Below, piece by piece: positions 17,273 through 27,436 of a stretch of 64,000 nt of DNA; the first letter of the stretch is position 1, and each line of letters opens with the position of its first letter. A program made the position numbers and the translations under genes. The DNA comes from Streptomyces sennicomposti (GTDB taxonomy: Bacteria > Actinomycetota > Actinomycetes > Streptomycetales > Streptomycetaceae), in contig NZ_JAIOAB010000009.1 in assembly GCF_019890635.1 (NCBI RefSeq), forward strand, positions 1 to 64,000, given 5' to 3'. The notes beneath the pieces were generated by a model. It did not search any database. It was not told the origin of the DNA and worked only from the letters and a program-made list of their open reading frames with translations.

Positions 17273-18523
17273 ATGCCGTCGTCGTCACCCGCCCCCGCTC
17301 CCGCCCCCGTCCCCACCACCACGGCGTCCGCGCTCACGCCCACGCCCGCCACCACCGCCGGGACCGGCCCCCGCCGGGGCCTCGGTCCCAACGCCTTCCT
17401 GGCCCTCATCGCCCTGTGCACGGCCGTCACCGCCGGGAACATCTATCTCGCGGCCCCGATGCTCCCCCTCATCGCCCGGGACTTCGGCTCGGTGCCCTCC
17501 GCCGTGGCCTGGATCGCCTCGGTGGCCCAGTTCGGATACGCGGCCGGGCTGCTGTTCTTCGCGCCGCTCGGCGACCGGGTGAACCGGCGTCCGCTGGTGG
17601 CCGGGCTGTCCCTGGCGACGACGGCGGCGCTCGTCGCGGCCGCGCTGGCGCCCGGCACCGCGGCCCTCGCGGCGGCGGTGTTCGCCGCCTCCGCCGCGAC
17701 CGTGGTGCCGCAGCTGCTCGTCCCGATGGTCGCCGAACGCGCCCCCGCCGACCGCCGCGCGCGGCACGTGGCCGCGGTGATAGCCGGTCTGTTCACGGGC
17801 ATCGTCGCCGCCCGGGTGCTCGGCGGGCTGGCCGGGCAGGCGTTCGGCTGGCGCTGGGTGTTCGTGGGCGCGGCCGTGCTGACCCTCGCGCTCGGTCTCG
17901 CGACCGCGTCCGCCCTGCCGTCGGAGCGCCGCCGGGGCGCCGGTCCGCTGCTGTCCGGCGTCGCCGCGCTGCCCGGGCTCGTCCGCCGCTCGCCCGACCT
18001 GTGGCGCGCGTGTCTGCGGCAGGCCGGCATGTTCGGCGCCTGGAGCGCGCTGTGGACCTCGCTCGCGCTGCTGCTGACGGGCCGGCCGTACGGCCTGTCC
18101 ACGGCGACCGCCGGCCTCTTCGGCCTGTTCGGCCTCGCCGCGAGCGCGGTGGCCCCGCTGGCCGGGGGTCTGGTCGACCGGTTCGGCGCGACCAGGGTCG
18201 TACGGTCGGCGTACGTCCTGGCCGCCGCGTCCGTGCCGCTGTTCTGGCTGGGCGGGCGGACGATGGCGGCGCTGTTCGTGGCCGCCGTGGCGATCCACGC
18301 GGCCCTGGTGGCCTCCCACGTCGCCAACCAGACCCTGGCCCTGACGACCACCTCCTCCCCGGCGACCGCCAACACCGCCTACGTCGTCTCCGGCTTCGCG
18401 GGCGCCGCCCTCGCCTCCTCGGCCGCCGCCCCCGCCTTCGCCCACTGGGGCTGGTCCGGGGTGTGCGCGGTGGCGGCGGTGTGGCTGGTACTGGGGTGGA
18501 CTACGACGGCGGTACGGCGGTGA
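17273..18523 (+). CDS. MFS multidrug exporter (SCO4007-like)
   Basis: The 416-residue membrane transporter has about 12 predicted helices after a Pro/Ala/Thr-rich N-terminus. The first cytoplasmic loop carries the MFS signature form LGDRVNRRPLV, and the pattern GLFGLFGLAASAVAPLAGG with LVDRFGATRVV repeats it in the second half. The ATG at 17273 is preceded by GGAGG 8 bases upstream, so the longer frame to 17231, which would cover the operator, is not used. It is controlled, by inference, by the divergent TetR protein through O1/O2. The likely role is proton-driven efflux of toxic or cationic compounds. Confidence 0.87.
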   Translation: MPSSSPAPAPAPVPTTTASALTPTPATTAGTGPRRGLGPNAFLALIALCTAVTAGNIYLAAPMLPLIARDFGSVPSAVAWIASVAQFGYAAGLLFFAPLGDRVNRRPLVAGLSLATTAALVAAALAPGTAALAAAVFAASAATVVPQLLVPMVAERAPADRRARHVAAVIAGLFTGIVAARVLGGLAGQAFGWRWVFVGAAVLTLALGLATASALPSERRRGAGPLLSGVAALPGLVRRSPDLWRACLRQAGMFGAWSALWTSLALLLTGRPYGLSTATAGLFGLFGLAASAVAPLAGGLVDRFGATRVVRSAYVLAAASVPLFWLGGRTMAALFVAAVAIHAALVASHVANQTLALTTTSSPATANTAYVVSGFAGAALASSAAAPAFAHWGWSGVCAVAAVWLVLGWTTTAVRR

Positions 18524-18537
18524 GGCGCCTGACGGGG

Positions 18538-18596
18538 CGGCGGCTACGGGGGCGGGAGCGGCGCGGGGGACGGCGGCTACGGGGGCGGGAGCGGCG
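18538..18596. repeat. Perfect 26-base direct repeat
   Basis: A 26-base unit starting CGGCGGCTACGGGGGC occurs at 18538-18563 and 18571-18596, period 33, in the gap between the convergent exporter and ligase genes. No hairpin terminator is obvious there. Confidence 0.8.
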
Positions 18597-18660
18597 GCGT
18601 ACGGCCGCCACCACCCGCGAACCCGCCGCCCGCGAACCCGGCGTCCGCGAGTCCGCCGCC

Positions 18661-20316
<1,656 letters not shown>

Positions 20317-20378
20317 GGCGGCGTCCTCCCGAGGCGGCGTTGCCTACGCGGTGGTAGGGGGCTGCGCTGATTCTGCGC

Positions 20379-20396
20379 ACATACCACGCGGTATGT
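20379..20396. promoter_or_regulatory. Palindromic operator upstream of the acyl-CoA ligase
   Basis: ACATACC-ACGC-GGTATGT is a perfect 7+7 inverted repeat 63 bases upstream of the ligase start. The form is typical of TetR-family operators. No regulator gene is adjacent, so the binding protein must be encoded elsewhere. Confidence 0.6.
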
Positions 20397-20486
20397 CACT
20401 AGGCCCGGGGGAACATGCGGCGCAATATTGCCCACATCGGCGTCGGACATCGATGTCCGGGCTGGGACCGTAGCCGGGGCCGGGGC

Positions 20487-21044
20487 TCAGCGGGCGAGCG
20501 CCAGTTCCGGGTCCTCGCGCAGCTTGCCGAGCGCCCGCGACACCGCCGACTTCACCGTGCCCACGGACACCCCGAGCACCTCGGCCGTCTGCACCTCGGA
20601 GAGATCCTCGTAATACCTGAGGACGACCATCGCCCGCTGCCGGTTGGGCAGCTTGGCGATCGCCCGCCACATGGCGTCGCGCAGCGCCTGCTGCTCGGCG
20701 GGGTCGGCCGTGCCGGCCACGGACTCCGGTTCGGGCAGCTCGTCGCAGGCGAACTCGTCGACCCTGCGCTTGCGCCACTGGGAGGTGCGCGTGTTCAGCA
20801 GCGCGCGGCGGACATAGCCGTCGAGGGCGCGGTGGTCCTCGATCCGCTCCCACGCGACGTACGTCTTGGTGAGCGCGGTCTGCAGCAGGTCCTCCGCGTC
20901 GGCCGGGTTCGCGGTCAGCGACCGTGCGGCGCGCAGCAGCGTCGGCTGGCGGGCCCGCATGTACGAGGCGAACGACGGATACGCCGGATCGGGCGTCGCC
21001 GGCAGGGCGGCGGTCGACGCGCCGGCGCAGACGGGTGTGGTCAT
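20487..21044 (-). CDS. SigE-family ECF RNA polymerase sigma factor
   Basis: The 185-residue protein has sigma region 2 (FASYMRARQPTLLRAARSLT; ADAEDLLQTALTKTYVAWER) and region 4 (LPNRQRAMVVLRYYEDLS; TAEVLGVSVGTVKSAVSRAL). The short form and the AEDLLQ-A-L motif place it in the actinobacterial SigE-family group. Start 21044 has GGAAG 4 bases upstream. No anti-sigma factor is adjacent. The next gene upstream on the same strand encodes a small secreted protein. Its regulon is unknown. Confidence 0.9.
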   Translation of the reverse strand: MTTPVCAGASTAALPATPDPAYPSFASYMRARQPTLLRAARSLTANPADAEDLLQTALTKTYVAWERIEDHRALDGYVRRALLNTRTSQWRKRRVDEFACDELPEPESVAGTADPAEQQALRDAMWRAIAKLPNRQRAMVVLRYYEDLSEVQTAEVLGVSVGTVKSAVSRALGKLREDPELALAR

Positions 21045-21474
21045 GGCTTCCACGCTAGGAGCGGCGCCCGGGCGGCGGATCGCCCGCAGGTCCCGAAGCG
21101 TCGTCCCCCTCAGGTTGTAGGGGTGGGGCTGTCCGCACCTCCTGAAGGTGGACGAGGGGGAGCCGGGTACTGCGGGTTCCCCCCTGGGTGACGGCCGGTG
21201 AGTCCCCGGCGTGGCACCACACCACGGCGTGCCACCTGCCCGCTGCCGCCGCACGCCGCCGTACGCCCCTCGCCTGCCGTACGACTCTCGCACAAGCGCC
21301 TGCCCGACACCCCTGGCACGCGTGCCTGCCCGCCCCCCTCCTCGTACGCACGCCTGCGCGGCGGCGCCGGAGCACCGCCGCGCAGGCGTGTCACATCCCC
21401 ACAAGCACGTCCCGGGGTGTCCCCGGGATGTCAGGGCCGGCGGTTCCCCACGAAGCGCACCGGCCCGCCCCGGC
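21045..21474. other. 430-base non-coding gap
   Basis: Between the sigma-factor start and the end of the secreted-protein gene. It holds the sigma-factor promoter region and a small hairpin CACCT-CCTGA-AGGTG near 21135. Several open frames cross it, but none has a ribosome site or family pattern. Nothing else was recognised. Confidence 0.5.
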
Positions 21475-21786
21475 TCACCACAGAGGGGTGAAGTGGACGG
21501 CGAGGTTCCTGTTGCCCTGCTGGACGCCGGTGAAGGCGGAGCCGTCGACCTGGGCGCTGTTGCTCTGGTTGGAGGCGCCGGTGCCGACCGCCTGCTGCTG
21601 CGCGGTGGAGGAGTTGCCGGCGTTGTCGCGGCCGACACCGCTGCCGGCGACGCTCGCGGCGCCCGCGTTCGATCCGTTGTCCGCGAAGGCGCCGTTGTCC
21701 GCGGCCGCGACGCCGGTGAAGAGGGCGGCGGCGAGTGGGAGCGCGGTGACGGCGGCGAGAAGGCGGACGGTACGGATGCTTGCCAT
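21475..21786 (-). CDS. Small secreted Asn/Gln/Ser-rich protein, function unknown
   Basis: The 103-residue protein has a clear signal peptide (MASIRTVRLLAAVTALPLAA, cleavage near VAAA-DNG). The mature part of about 75 residues has no cysteine and is rich in N, Q, S, G and A, with ADNGAF/ADNGSN near the start and SSTAQQQAVGTGASNQSNSA in the middle. The ribosome site AAGGAG lies 5 bases before the ATG, one of the best in the window, which suggests strong translation. It is neither a chaplin nor a rodlin by motif. It could be a surface or matrix protein, but that is inference. Confidence 0.75.
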   Translation of the reverse strand: MASIRTVRLLAAVTALPLAAALFTGVAAADNGAFADNGSNAGAASVAGSGVGRDNAGNSSTAQQQAVGTGASNQSNSAQVDGSAFTGVQQGNRNLAVHFTPLW

Positions 21787-22183
21787 GGTGCTCCTTCAGT
21801 GAGAGGTGCTGAAGTTCGGCTGTCACCAGGGAGGTCGGCCGACCGCCCCGGCGCTCTGTGCGACGTCGCGAGACCAGGCTTGCCCACCGGTCCCCCGCGT
21901 ACCACCCCGGAGATCCCGATTCCCACGCAAGCGTGAGGACAGGTCAATAAACCCCTTTCGCGACGTTTCGCGCCCTCGGGGCCGACGCGGACTCCCTGCG
22001 GAGGGACCGGGACCCCCCTCGGCCACCCAGCCCCCGCAAGGGCCGAAACGTCCCTGCACCAGCCCCGGGAACCGGCCGCCGACCACCCCGAAACCCCGGC
22101 AAGACGCCCCGCGACCCCGCACCCCCGGGCGTGCCGCCTCACCCCCTCTTCCCTTTTTCGAACGCACGTACGACCATCGATCC
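21787..22183. other. 397-base divergent promoter region
   Basis: Lies between the secreted-protein gene (minus) and the Prim-Pol gene (plus). A lower-GC patch near 21930-21965 (ACAGGTCAATAAACCCC) and a T-rich stretch near 22150-22160 are the likely promoter areas. No palindrome above 7 bases per arm was noticed. Confidence 0.5.
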
Positions 22184-23059
22184 ATGGCCACCCTTGACCG
22201 GCAGGCCACGACGCTGGCCCTCGCGCACGCCCTGTCAGCCGCCGAACGCGGCCTGGCCGTGATCCCCCTGTCCCGGACGAAGCTCCCGGCCCTGCGCTCC
22301 CCCCACCGCGACGACCCCGACCCCGGCCGCCCGCCCTGCCGCGGCGAGTGCGGTCGCTTCGGCCACGGCGTCCACGACGCCTCGGCCGACCCGGCGCGCG
22401 TGCGCGCGCTGTTCGCCGCCGCGCCCCGCGCCACCGGCTACGGCATCGCCTGCGGGCTGCCGCCGTACCACCTGATCGGCGTCGACCTCGACACCAAGGC
22501 CGGCACGGACGCCGTGGCCGCGCTGCGCGGCCTCGCCCGGCGGCACCGGTTCACCGTCCCCGCCACCGTGGTCGTCCTGACCCCGAGCGGCGGCCGTCAC
22601 CTGTGGCTGAGCGGGCCCGCGGACGTGGTCGTCCCGAACTCCGCGAGCCGGCTGGCGCCCGGCATCGACATCCGGGGCGCGGGCGGCTACCTGGTCGGCC
22701 CCGGCTCGCGCACCGAGCGCGGCGTCTACGCCGTCGCCCCCGGCACCGCCCACCTGCCGCCCGCCCCCTGCCCGCGGGCCCTGCTGCGCCTCCTCCTGCC
22801 CCCGCCGCACGCCCCCGGCCAGCGCGCGCACCCGCCCGGTGACCGCTCGGGCGAGAGCCTGGTGCGGTTCGTCCTCGCGGCACACGAGGGCCAGCGCAAC
22901 GCCCGCCTGTTCTGGGCCGCCTGCCGCGCCTACGAGACGGGCATCGGCCCCGCCCTCACCACCGCGCTCACCCTCGCGGCCACCACCACCGGCCTCACCG
23001 AACGAGAAGCCCGGGCAACCATCGCCTCAGCGGCCCGCCGAACGGACCGACGCCCATGA
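22184..23059 (+). CDS. Bifunctional DNA primase/polymerase (Prim-Pol) domain protein
   Basis: The 291-residue protein shows the archaeo-eukaryotic primase-type fold found in Prim-Pol proteins: FALAHAL-type start, a probable zinc site (PPCRGECGRFGHGVHDAS), the metal-binding D-x-D in LIGVDLDTKAG at about residue 100, and the downstream histidine in GGRHLWLSG. It lacks a helicase domain, so it is a stand-alone Prim-Pol. In related proteins this domain makes primers and extends DNA. No plasmid or integration genes are nearby, which suggests a resident chromosomal gene. The ATG at 22184 starts the conserved part. Whether it is active is unknown. Confidence 0.85.
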   Translation: MATLDRQATTLALAHALSAAERGLAVIPLSRTKLPALRSPHRDDPDPGRPPCRGECGRFGHGVHDASADPARVRALFAAAPRATGYGIACGLPPYHLIGVDLDTKAGTDAVAALRGLARRHRFTVPATVVVLTPSGGRHLWLSGPADVVVPNSASRLAPGIDIRGAGGYLVGPGSRTERGVYAVAPGTAHLPPAPCPRALLRLLLPPPHAPGQRAHPPGDRSGESLVRFVLAAHEGQRNARLFWAACRAYETGIGPALTTALTLAATTTGLTEREARATIASAARRTDRRP

Positions 23060-23118
23060 GCCCCCGGCCACCGTCCCCGGAGGACCACGGCCGCCCGCGG
23101 CGAGGGAAAAGGAAACAG

Positions 23119-23155
23119 GAGAGCCCCCGACCGATCCTGCCGGTCAGGGACTCTC
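23119..23155 (-). terminator. Terminator of tRNA-Ser(TGA)
   Basis: Imperfect arms GAGAG-CCC-GACCG and CGGTC-GGG-CTCTC surround a 7-base loop, 9 bases past the tRNA 3' end. On the minus strand CTGTTTCCTTTTCC follows, a good T-rich tail. Confidence 0.8.
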
Positions 23156-23163
23156 GACCACTG

Positions 23164-23250
23164 CGGTGGGTGTGGGATTTGAACCCACGGAGACATCGCT
23201 GCCTCGACGGTTTTCAAGACCGTTCCCTTAGGCCGCTCGGGCAACCCACC
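23164..23250 (-). tRNA. tRNA-Ser (anticodon TGA)
   Basis: An 87-base class II tRNA. The acceptor arms GGTGGGT/ACCCACC have discriminator G. The anticodon stem ACGGT/ACCGT has loop CTTGAAA. A long variable arm is present, and the T arm is GTGGGTTCAAATCCCAC. CCA is not encoded. It reads UCN codons, mainly UCA. Confidence 0.95.
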
Positions 23251-23377
23251 TCGCTCCTCGCCCACCTGGGGCGGAGCGGGTACAGACTACCGGCCTCTCG
23301 GTGCGTGCGGGGGTGAGGTCCGCACGGGGGATCAAGTCGGCCTGCCCGTAAGGGAAGCCGCGTGGCTAGTCCTCGCT

Positions 23378-23416
23378 CCGTCCCCGCGCCGTCGATCGCG
23401 TACGGCGCGGGGACGG
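23378..23416. terminator. Perfect 15-base-stem terminator behind the HtrA-like gene
   Basis: Arms at 23378-23392 and 23402-23416 are perfect complements with a 9-base loop, 53 bases past the minus-strand stop at 23469. It also insulates the tRNA promoter on the far side. Confidence 0.75.
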
Positions 23417-23468
23417 GGCGAGGCGGGCGTTCAAGCGGCCCAGGGGGCCGCCCTCGTCAGGCCGGCGG

Positions 23469-25235
23469 TCAGTTGTCGCCCACGCGGGAGCCGAGCGTGA
23501 CCGTGGTGGTGTGCTCCTTGCCGCCGCGCTTGTAGGTGATCGTGACCTTGTCGCCGGGCTTGTGGGTCCAGATCTCGCCGATCAGGGTGGGCCCGGAGTC
23601 GATCACCGAGTCGTCGAGCTTGGTGATCACGTCGCCGGACTTGAGACCCGCCTTGTCGGCCGGCCCGCCGGACTCCACCGACGCCGCACCGCCGACACCC
23701 TGGTCGGTGATGGTCGCACCGCCCGAGCCGTCCTCCAGCGACACCGAGGCGCCGATCTTCGCGTAGACCGGCTTGCCGGTCTTGATCAGCTGCTGGGCGA
23801 CGTACTTGGCCTGGTTGATCGGGATGGCGAAGCCCAGGCCGATCGAGCCGGACTGGCCCGAGCCGCCGAGGCCGCCGCTGCTGGAGGACTGGATCGCGGA
23901 GTTGATGCCGATGACCGCCCCGCGCTCGTCCAGCAGCGGGCCGCCGGAGTTGCCCGGGTTGATGGAGGCGTCCGTCTGCAGGGCGCTCATGTAGGACGCC
24001 TTGCTGTCCGAGCTGCCGTCACTGGAGGCGACCGGCCGGTTCTTGGCGCTGATGATGCCCGTCGTCACCGTGTTCGACAGGCCGAAGGGCGCGCCGATGG
24101 CGATCGTCTCGTCGCCGACGGCCACCTTGTCCGAGTCGCCGAGGGCGAGTGGCTTCAGGTCCGACGGGGCGTTCTTCAGCTTGATCACGGCGACGTCGTA
24201 GCCCTGCGCGTGGCCGACGACCTCGGCGTCGTACTTCTTGCCGCTGGGGAACGTGGCGGTGAGCTTGCCGCCGTCCACGGCGTCGGCCACCACGTGGTTG
24301 TTGGTGACGATGTGGCCCTGGGTGTCGAACACGAAGCCGGTTCCGGTGCCGCCCTGGCCGTTGGCGCCCTCGGACTCGATGGTGACGGTGCTCGGCAGCG
24401 CCTTGGCGGCCACGCCCGCGATCGAGTTCGGGTCGCGCTTGACCTGCGCGGCGCCGGAGTCGGAGGCGGAGACCGTGGTGGAGCCGCTGTTGTCGTCGTT
24501 CTTCGCCAGGGTGTAGCCGAGGCCGCCGCCCAGGCCGCCGGCGACCAGCGCGGCCACCAGCACCGCGGCGATCAGCCCGCCGCGCCGGCCGCGCGCCTTC
24601 TGCTCGGGCTGCGCCGGCGCTCCCCAGCCGGCGCCCCAGCCGGGTCCCGCGCCATGACCACCGCCGTGACCACCGCCGGGTCCCGCGCCCTGACCCGTTC
24701 CGTAGCCCTCGCCGGAGCCCGGGCCGTGACCCGTTCCGTAGCCCTCGCCGGAGCCCGGGCCGTGACCCGATCCGTAACCCTCGCCCGAGCCCGCGCCCTG
24801 GCCCGCTCCGTACCCCTCGCCCGCACCGGGGCCCGTGCCCGTGCCCGTGCCGCCGCCGGCCGCGTAGGCGGGCGTGGCGGGGGGCGGGGGCGGCCAGGAG
24901 CCGTCGGCGGGCGAGCTGCCGTAGCCGGGGGCGTCCGGGGCCGGGGCGCCGGTGGCGGTGGGGGCGTCGGAGAAGCCCGGCCCGCCCTGAGCGCCAGGGC
25001 CGCCGTCGTGAGCACCGGGACCGCCGCTCGGAGCACCAGGGCCGCCGGGGGTCCCGGCCGGGGCGGACTGGTGCGCGGCGCCCGGCACGTGCGGGGGCGT
25101 GCTGGGCGGCGGCGGGGTGGGCGCACCGCCGCTCCGCGGGGCGGCCTGCTGCGGGGAGGCTGCGGACGGGTCCACCGGCACGGGAGGCGCGGACGGGGCC
25201 GGGGGTACCTCGTTGCCCTCGTTCTCGGTGCTCAC
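23469..25235 (-). CDS. HtrA/DegP-like membrane-anchored serine protease with PDZ domain
   Basis: 588 residues. A long Pro/Gly/Ala-rich cytoplasmic part (1-210) contains tandem SGEGYGTGHGPG units. One membrane helix lies at about 215-240, then a trypsin-like domain with His in VTNNHVVAD (about 313), Asp in GYDVAVIKL (about 347) and Ser in NPGNSGGPL (about 428). A PDZ domain is at about 490-585. It should act outside the membrane in protein quality control. The GTG at 25235 has GGAGAAG 6 bases upstream. It is divergent from a phosphodiesterase gene and ends in a strong terminator. Confidence 0.92.
   Translation of the reverse strand: MSTENEGNEVPPAPSAPPVPVDPSAASPQQAAPRSGGAPTPPPPSTPPHVPGAAHQSAPAGTPGGPGAPSGGPGAHDGGPGAQGGPGFSDAPTATGAPAPDAPGYGSSPADGSWPPPPPATPAYAAGGGTGTGTGPGAGEGYGAGQGAGSGEGYGSGHGPGSGEGYGTGHGPGSGEGYGTGQGAGPGGGHGGGHGAGPGWGAGWGAPAQPEQKARGRRGGLIAAVLVAALVAGGLGGGLGYTLAKNDDNSGSTTVSASDSGAAQVKRDPNSIAGVAAKALPSTVTIESEGANGQGGTGTGFVFDTQGHIVTNNHVVADAVDGGKLTATFPSGKKYDAEVVGHAQGYDVAVIKLKNAPSDLKPLALGDSDKVAVGDETIAIGAPFGLSNTVTTGIISAKNRPVASSDGSSDSKASYMSALQTDASINPGNSGGPLLDERGAVIGINSAIQSSSSGGLGGSGQSGSIGLGFAIPINQAKYVAQQLIKTGKPVYAKIGASVSLEDGSGGATITDQGVGGAASVESGGPADKAGLKSGDVITKLDDSVIDSGPTLIGEIWTHKPGDKVTITYKRGGKEHTTTVTLGSRVGDN
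24650..24840. repeat. In-gene 36-base tandem repeats coding Gly-rich units
   Basis: About four to five copies of a 36-base unit lie within the HtrA-like gene. They encode the repeated SGEGYGTGHGPG peptide of its cytoplasmic region. Copy number is likely to vary between strains. Confidence 0.75.
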
Positions 25236-25494
25236 AGCTCTTCTCCTCGATCCACGGCTGTTGTTGTCGGTCGCACTAGGTCACGCTCGCTCATGCCTGC
25301 CGACGACCCGGCGTGCTCCAGCTGTGCATGTACATGTGTAGGTAGTCAGCTTTTCCCACAGGCCGTCAGAGCACCATAAGCCGTGGCTGTGGGTCCGACC
25401 CTGTTCCTTATATAGGTCATCTCACATGAAACGGACACATCATCGACACCCGTTCGCCGTCACGCCTACCCCACGACGATGGCACCATGACGCG

Positions 25495-26322
25495 GTGACC
25501 CACGCACGGCAGCACCACCCCCAGGTAGTCGCCCACCGCGGCGCCTCCGAGGCCGCCCCGGAGCACACGCTGGCCGCCTACCGGAAGGCCATCGAGGACG
25601 GCGCGGACGCGCTCGAGTGCGACGTGCGCCTCACCGCCGACGGCCATCTCGTCTGCGTGCACGACCGCCGCGTCAACCGTACGTCCAACGGCCGCGGCGC
25701 GGTGTCCGCCCTGGAACTCGCCGACCTCGCCGCCCTGGACTTCGGCGCCCTGCGGACCCGGGCCTCCTGGCGGGGCCGGGACGAGGAGCCCGACTGGGAG
25801 GTGCGGCCCGAGGACCCCGAGGACACCTCCGTCCTCACCCTGGAGCGGCTGCTCGAACTCGTCGCCGACGCCGGCCGGCGCGTGGAGCTGGCGATCGAGA
25901 CCAAACACCCCACCCGCTGGGCCGGGCAGGTGGAGGAGAGGCTGCTGGAGCTGCTGAAGCGGTTCGGGCTGGACGCCCCGGCCTCCGCCGCCGAGTCGCC
26001 GGTGCGGGTGATGAGCTTCTCGGCGCGCTCCCTGCACCGGGTGCGGGCGGCCTCGCCGACGCTGCCGACCGTCTACCTGATGCAGTTCGTCTCGCCCCGG
26101 CTGCGCGACGGGCGCCTGCCGGCCGGGGTGCGGATCGCGGGTCCCTCCCTCCGGATCGTGCGCGGCCACCCGGCGTACGTGGAGCGGCTCAAGCAGGCCG
26201 GGCACCAGGTGCACGTGTGGACGGTGAACGAGCCCGAGGACGTCGATCTCTGCGTCGAGCTGGGCGTCGACGCCATCATCACCAACCGCCCGCGCGCGGT
26301 GCTGCAACAGCTCGGCCGCTGA
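25495..26322 (+). CDS. Glycerophosphodiester phosphodiesterase (GDPD)
   Basis: The 275-residue TIM-barrel enzyme has the GDPD pattern VVAHRGASEAAPEHTLAAY (His-Arg and the metal-binding Glu), then ALECDVRLTADGHLVCVHDR with Glu, Asp and the second His, and a C-terminal VHVWTVNEPEDV with IITNRP. It splits glycerophosphodiesters into glycerol-3-phosphate and an alcohol. No signal peptide is seen, so it is cytoplasmic. The GTG at 25495 starts the conserved part. An ATG at 25426, 12 bases past a TATAGG-type -10 box, would add 23 residues rich in His and Arg. Confidence 0.88.
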   Translation: MTHARQHHPQVVAHRGASEAAPEHTLAAYRKAIEDGADALECDVRLTADGHLVCVHDRRVNRTSNGRGAVSALELADLAALDFGALRTRASWRGRDEEPDWEVRPEDPEDTSVLTLERLLELVADAGRRVELAIETKHPTRWAGQVEERLLELLKRFGLDAPASAAESPVRVMSFSARSLHRVRAASPTLPTVYLMQFVSPRLRDGRLPAGVRIAGPSLRIVRGHPAYVERLKQAGHQVHVWTVNEPEDVDLCVELGVDAIITNRPRAVLQQLGR

Positions 26323-26547
26323 TCCGTCACCGATGCGTCGCGGCTCTTGACCGGGGCGGTCCCCTGCCACCAAGCTCCGGTTTCGGCCACACCGTAGAAA
26401 TCCGGCCATGTGTCGACAGGGAGTGCTCCGGCGCGTTCGGTGCGTGTTCGACCTCGGCGAGTGCGTCGCCGGGCGGGGAACGGCCGGTTTCCGGTTCAGG
26501 CCGATGGGGCATCCACACCGTGGCGTGGGGCGAAGGAGGTCTCGGGG

Positions 26548-27099
26548 GTGGCGTTGGTGGTGGCACAGGAGGTGCCCACGTCGTCGTGCATGGCCGTATC
26601 CCATGGCCCTGCGGGCGTGGGAGAGGCGCGGCGCCGGATGCGCGAGCAGCTGCGCGGCGGCGGCGTGGCGGAATCGGTGATCGACGACGCCGTACTGATC
26701 CTTTCCGAACTGTTGAGCAACGCCTGCAAGCACGGCAGGCCGCTGGACGGCGCGCTCGCCGGTGACGGCGACGTGCGGGCGGCCTGGCGCGTGGACGCGG
26801 GCGGCCGGCTGATCGTCGAGGTGACGGACGGCGGCGGCCCGACCCGCCCGGCCCCGGCCACGCCCTCGGTCACCGCCCACGGCGGTCGCGGTCTGAACAT
26901 CATCTCGGCGCTCTGCGACGACTGGGGAGTACGGGACGACGTCCGCGGCGAGGTCACCGTCTGGGTGGTCGTCCACGACGACGTGCACGACCCGGACGCC
27001 GGCCACCGCCGCGACGACTTCGCCACCCGCGTCGCCGCCCCGGCGGTGGCGGCCCTGCCCGAGCTGGACTTCGCGGACGCCTTCGACGACCTGGACTGA
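26548..27099 (+). CDS. RsbW/SpoIIAB-like ATP-binding anti-sigma regulatory kinase
   Basis: The 183-residue single HATPase domain has N box LILSELLSNACKHG, G1 EVTDGGGPTRP and G2 GGRGLNIISAL. This is the pattern of actinobacterial anti-sigma regulatory kinases, usually controlling sigma factors or partner anti-anti-sigma proteins. The GTG at 26548 is chosen because GAAGGAGGT ends 7 bases upstream. The longer frame to 26410 is then leader. A second protein of this type lies at 35582 and a PP2C phosphatase at 30931, but no physical link is seen. Confidence 0.87.
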   Translation: MALVVAQEVPTSSCMAVSHGPAGVGEARRRMREQLRGGGVAESVIDDAVLILSELLSNACKHGRPLDGALAGDGDVRAAWRVDAGGRLIVEVTDGGGPTRPAPATPSVTAHGGRGLNIISALCDDWGVRDDVRGEVTVWVVVHDDVHDPDAGHRRDDFATRVAAPAVAALPELDFADAFDDLD

Positions 27100-27139
27100 G
27101 CCGCCGCCCGCAGACGGCCGGGCGACACCACGACGACAG

Positions 27140-27240
27140 CCCTGCGACACGTACGGCTACGGCACGTACGGCTACGACGCACGTGCGGCTACGACACGTA
27201 CGACGCCGTGCATGCCGTAGCCGTGCCCGTCCGCACGTGT
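27140..27240. repeat. Short direct and inverted repeats after the anti-sigma gene
   Basis: CACGTACGGCTACG-like units recur at about 15-18-base spacing over 27148-27200. Inverted partners (GCCGTAGCCGTGCCCGT) follow at 27210-27250. The two sides can pair into a branched hairpin, which may serve as terminator of the anti-sigma gene ending at 27099. Confidence 0.5.
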
Positions 27241-27334
27241 GGCAGCCGTAGCCGTCCACGCGGCCGGAACGCGCCCCACCGCGCCCACCGCACCTCTCGC
27301 CGCTCGTCTCCCCCTCCCGCCCCACCCGCTTCCC

Positions 27335-27361
27335 GTGTCCACATTCACCGAGTTGTCCACA
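27335..27361 (+). promoter_or_regulatory. DnaA boxes, group A (one perfect, one near match)
   Basis: TTGTCCACA at 27353-27361 equals the Streptomyces DnaA-box consensus. GTGTCCACA at 27335-27343 differs at one base. They lie about 75 bases before the SEC-C gene start and upstream of a TAGGCT that could be its -10 box at 27391. Confidence 0.55.
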
Positions 27362-27436
27362 GGCTCCCCGTCGTCGGGGGCGTGAACGACTAGGCTCCCG
27401 CCCGTACGAGACGAGCCGTAACCGGGAGACACCCAG

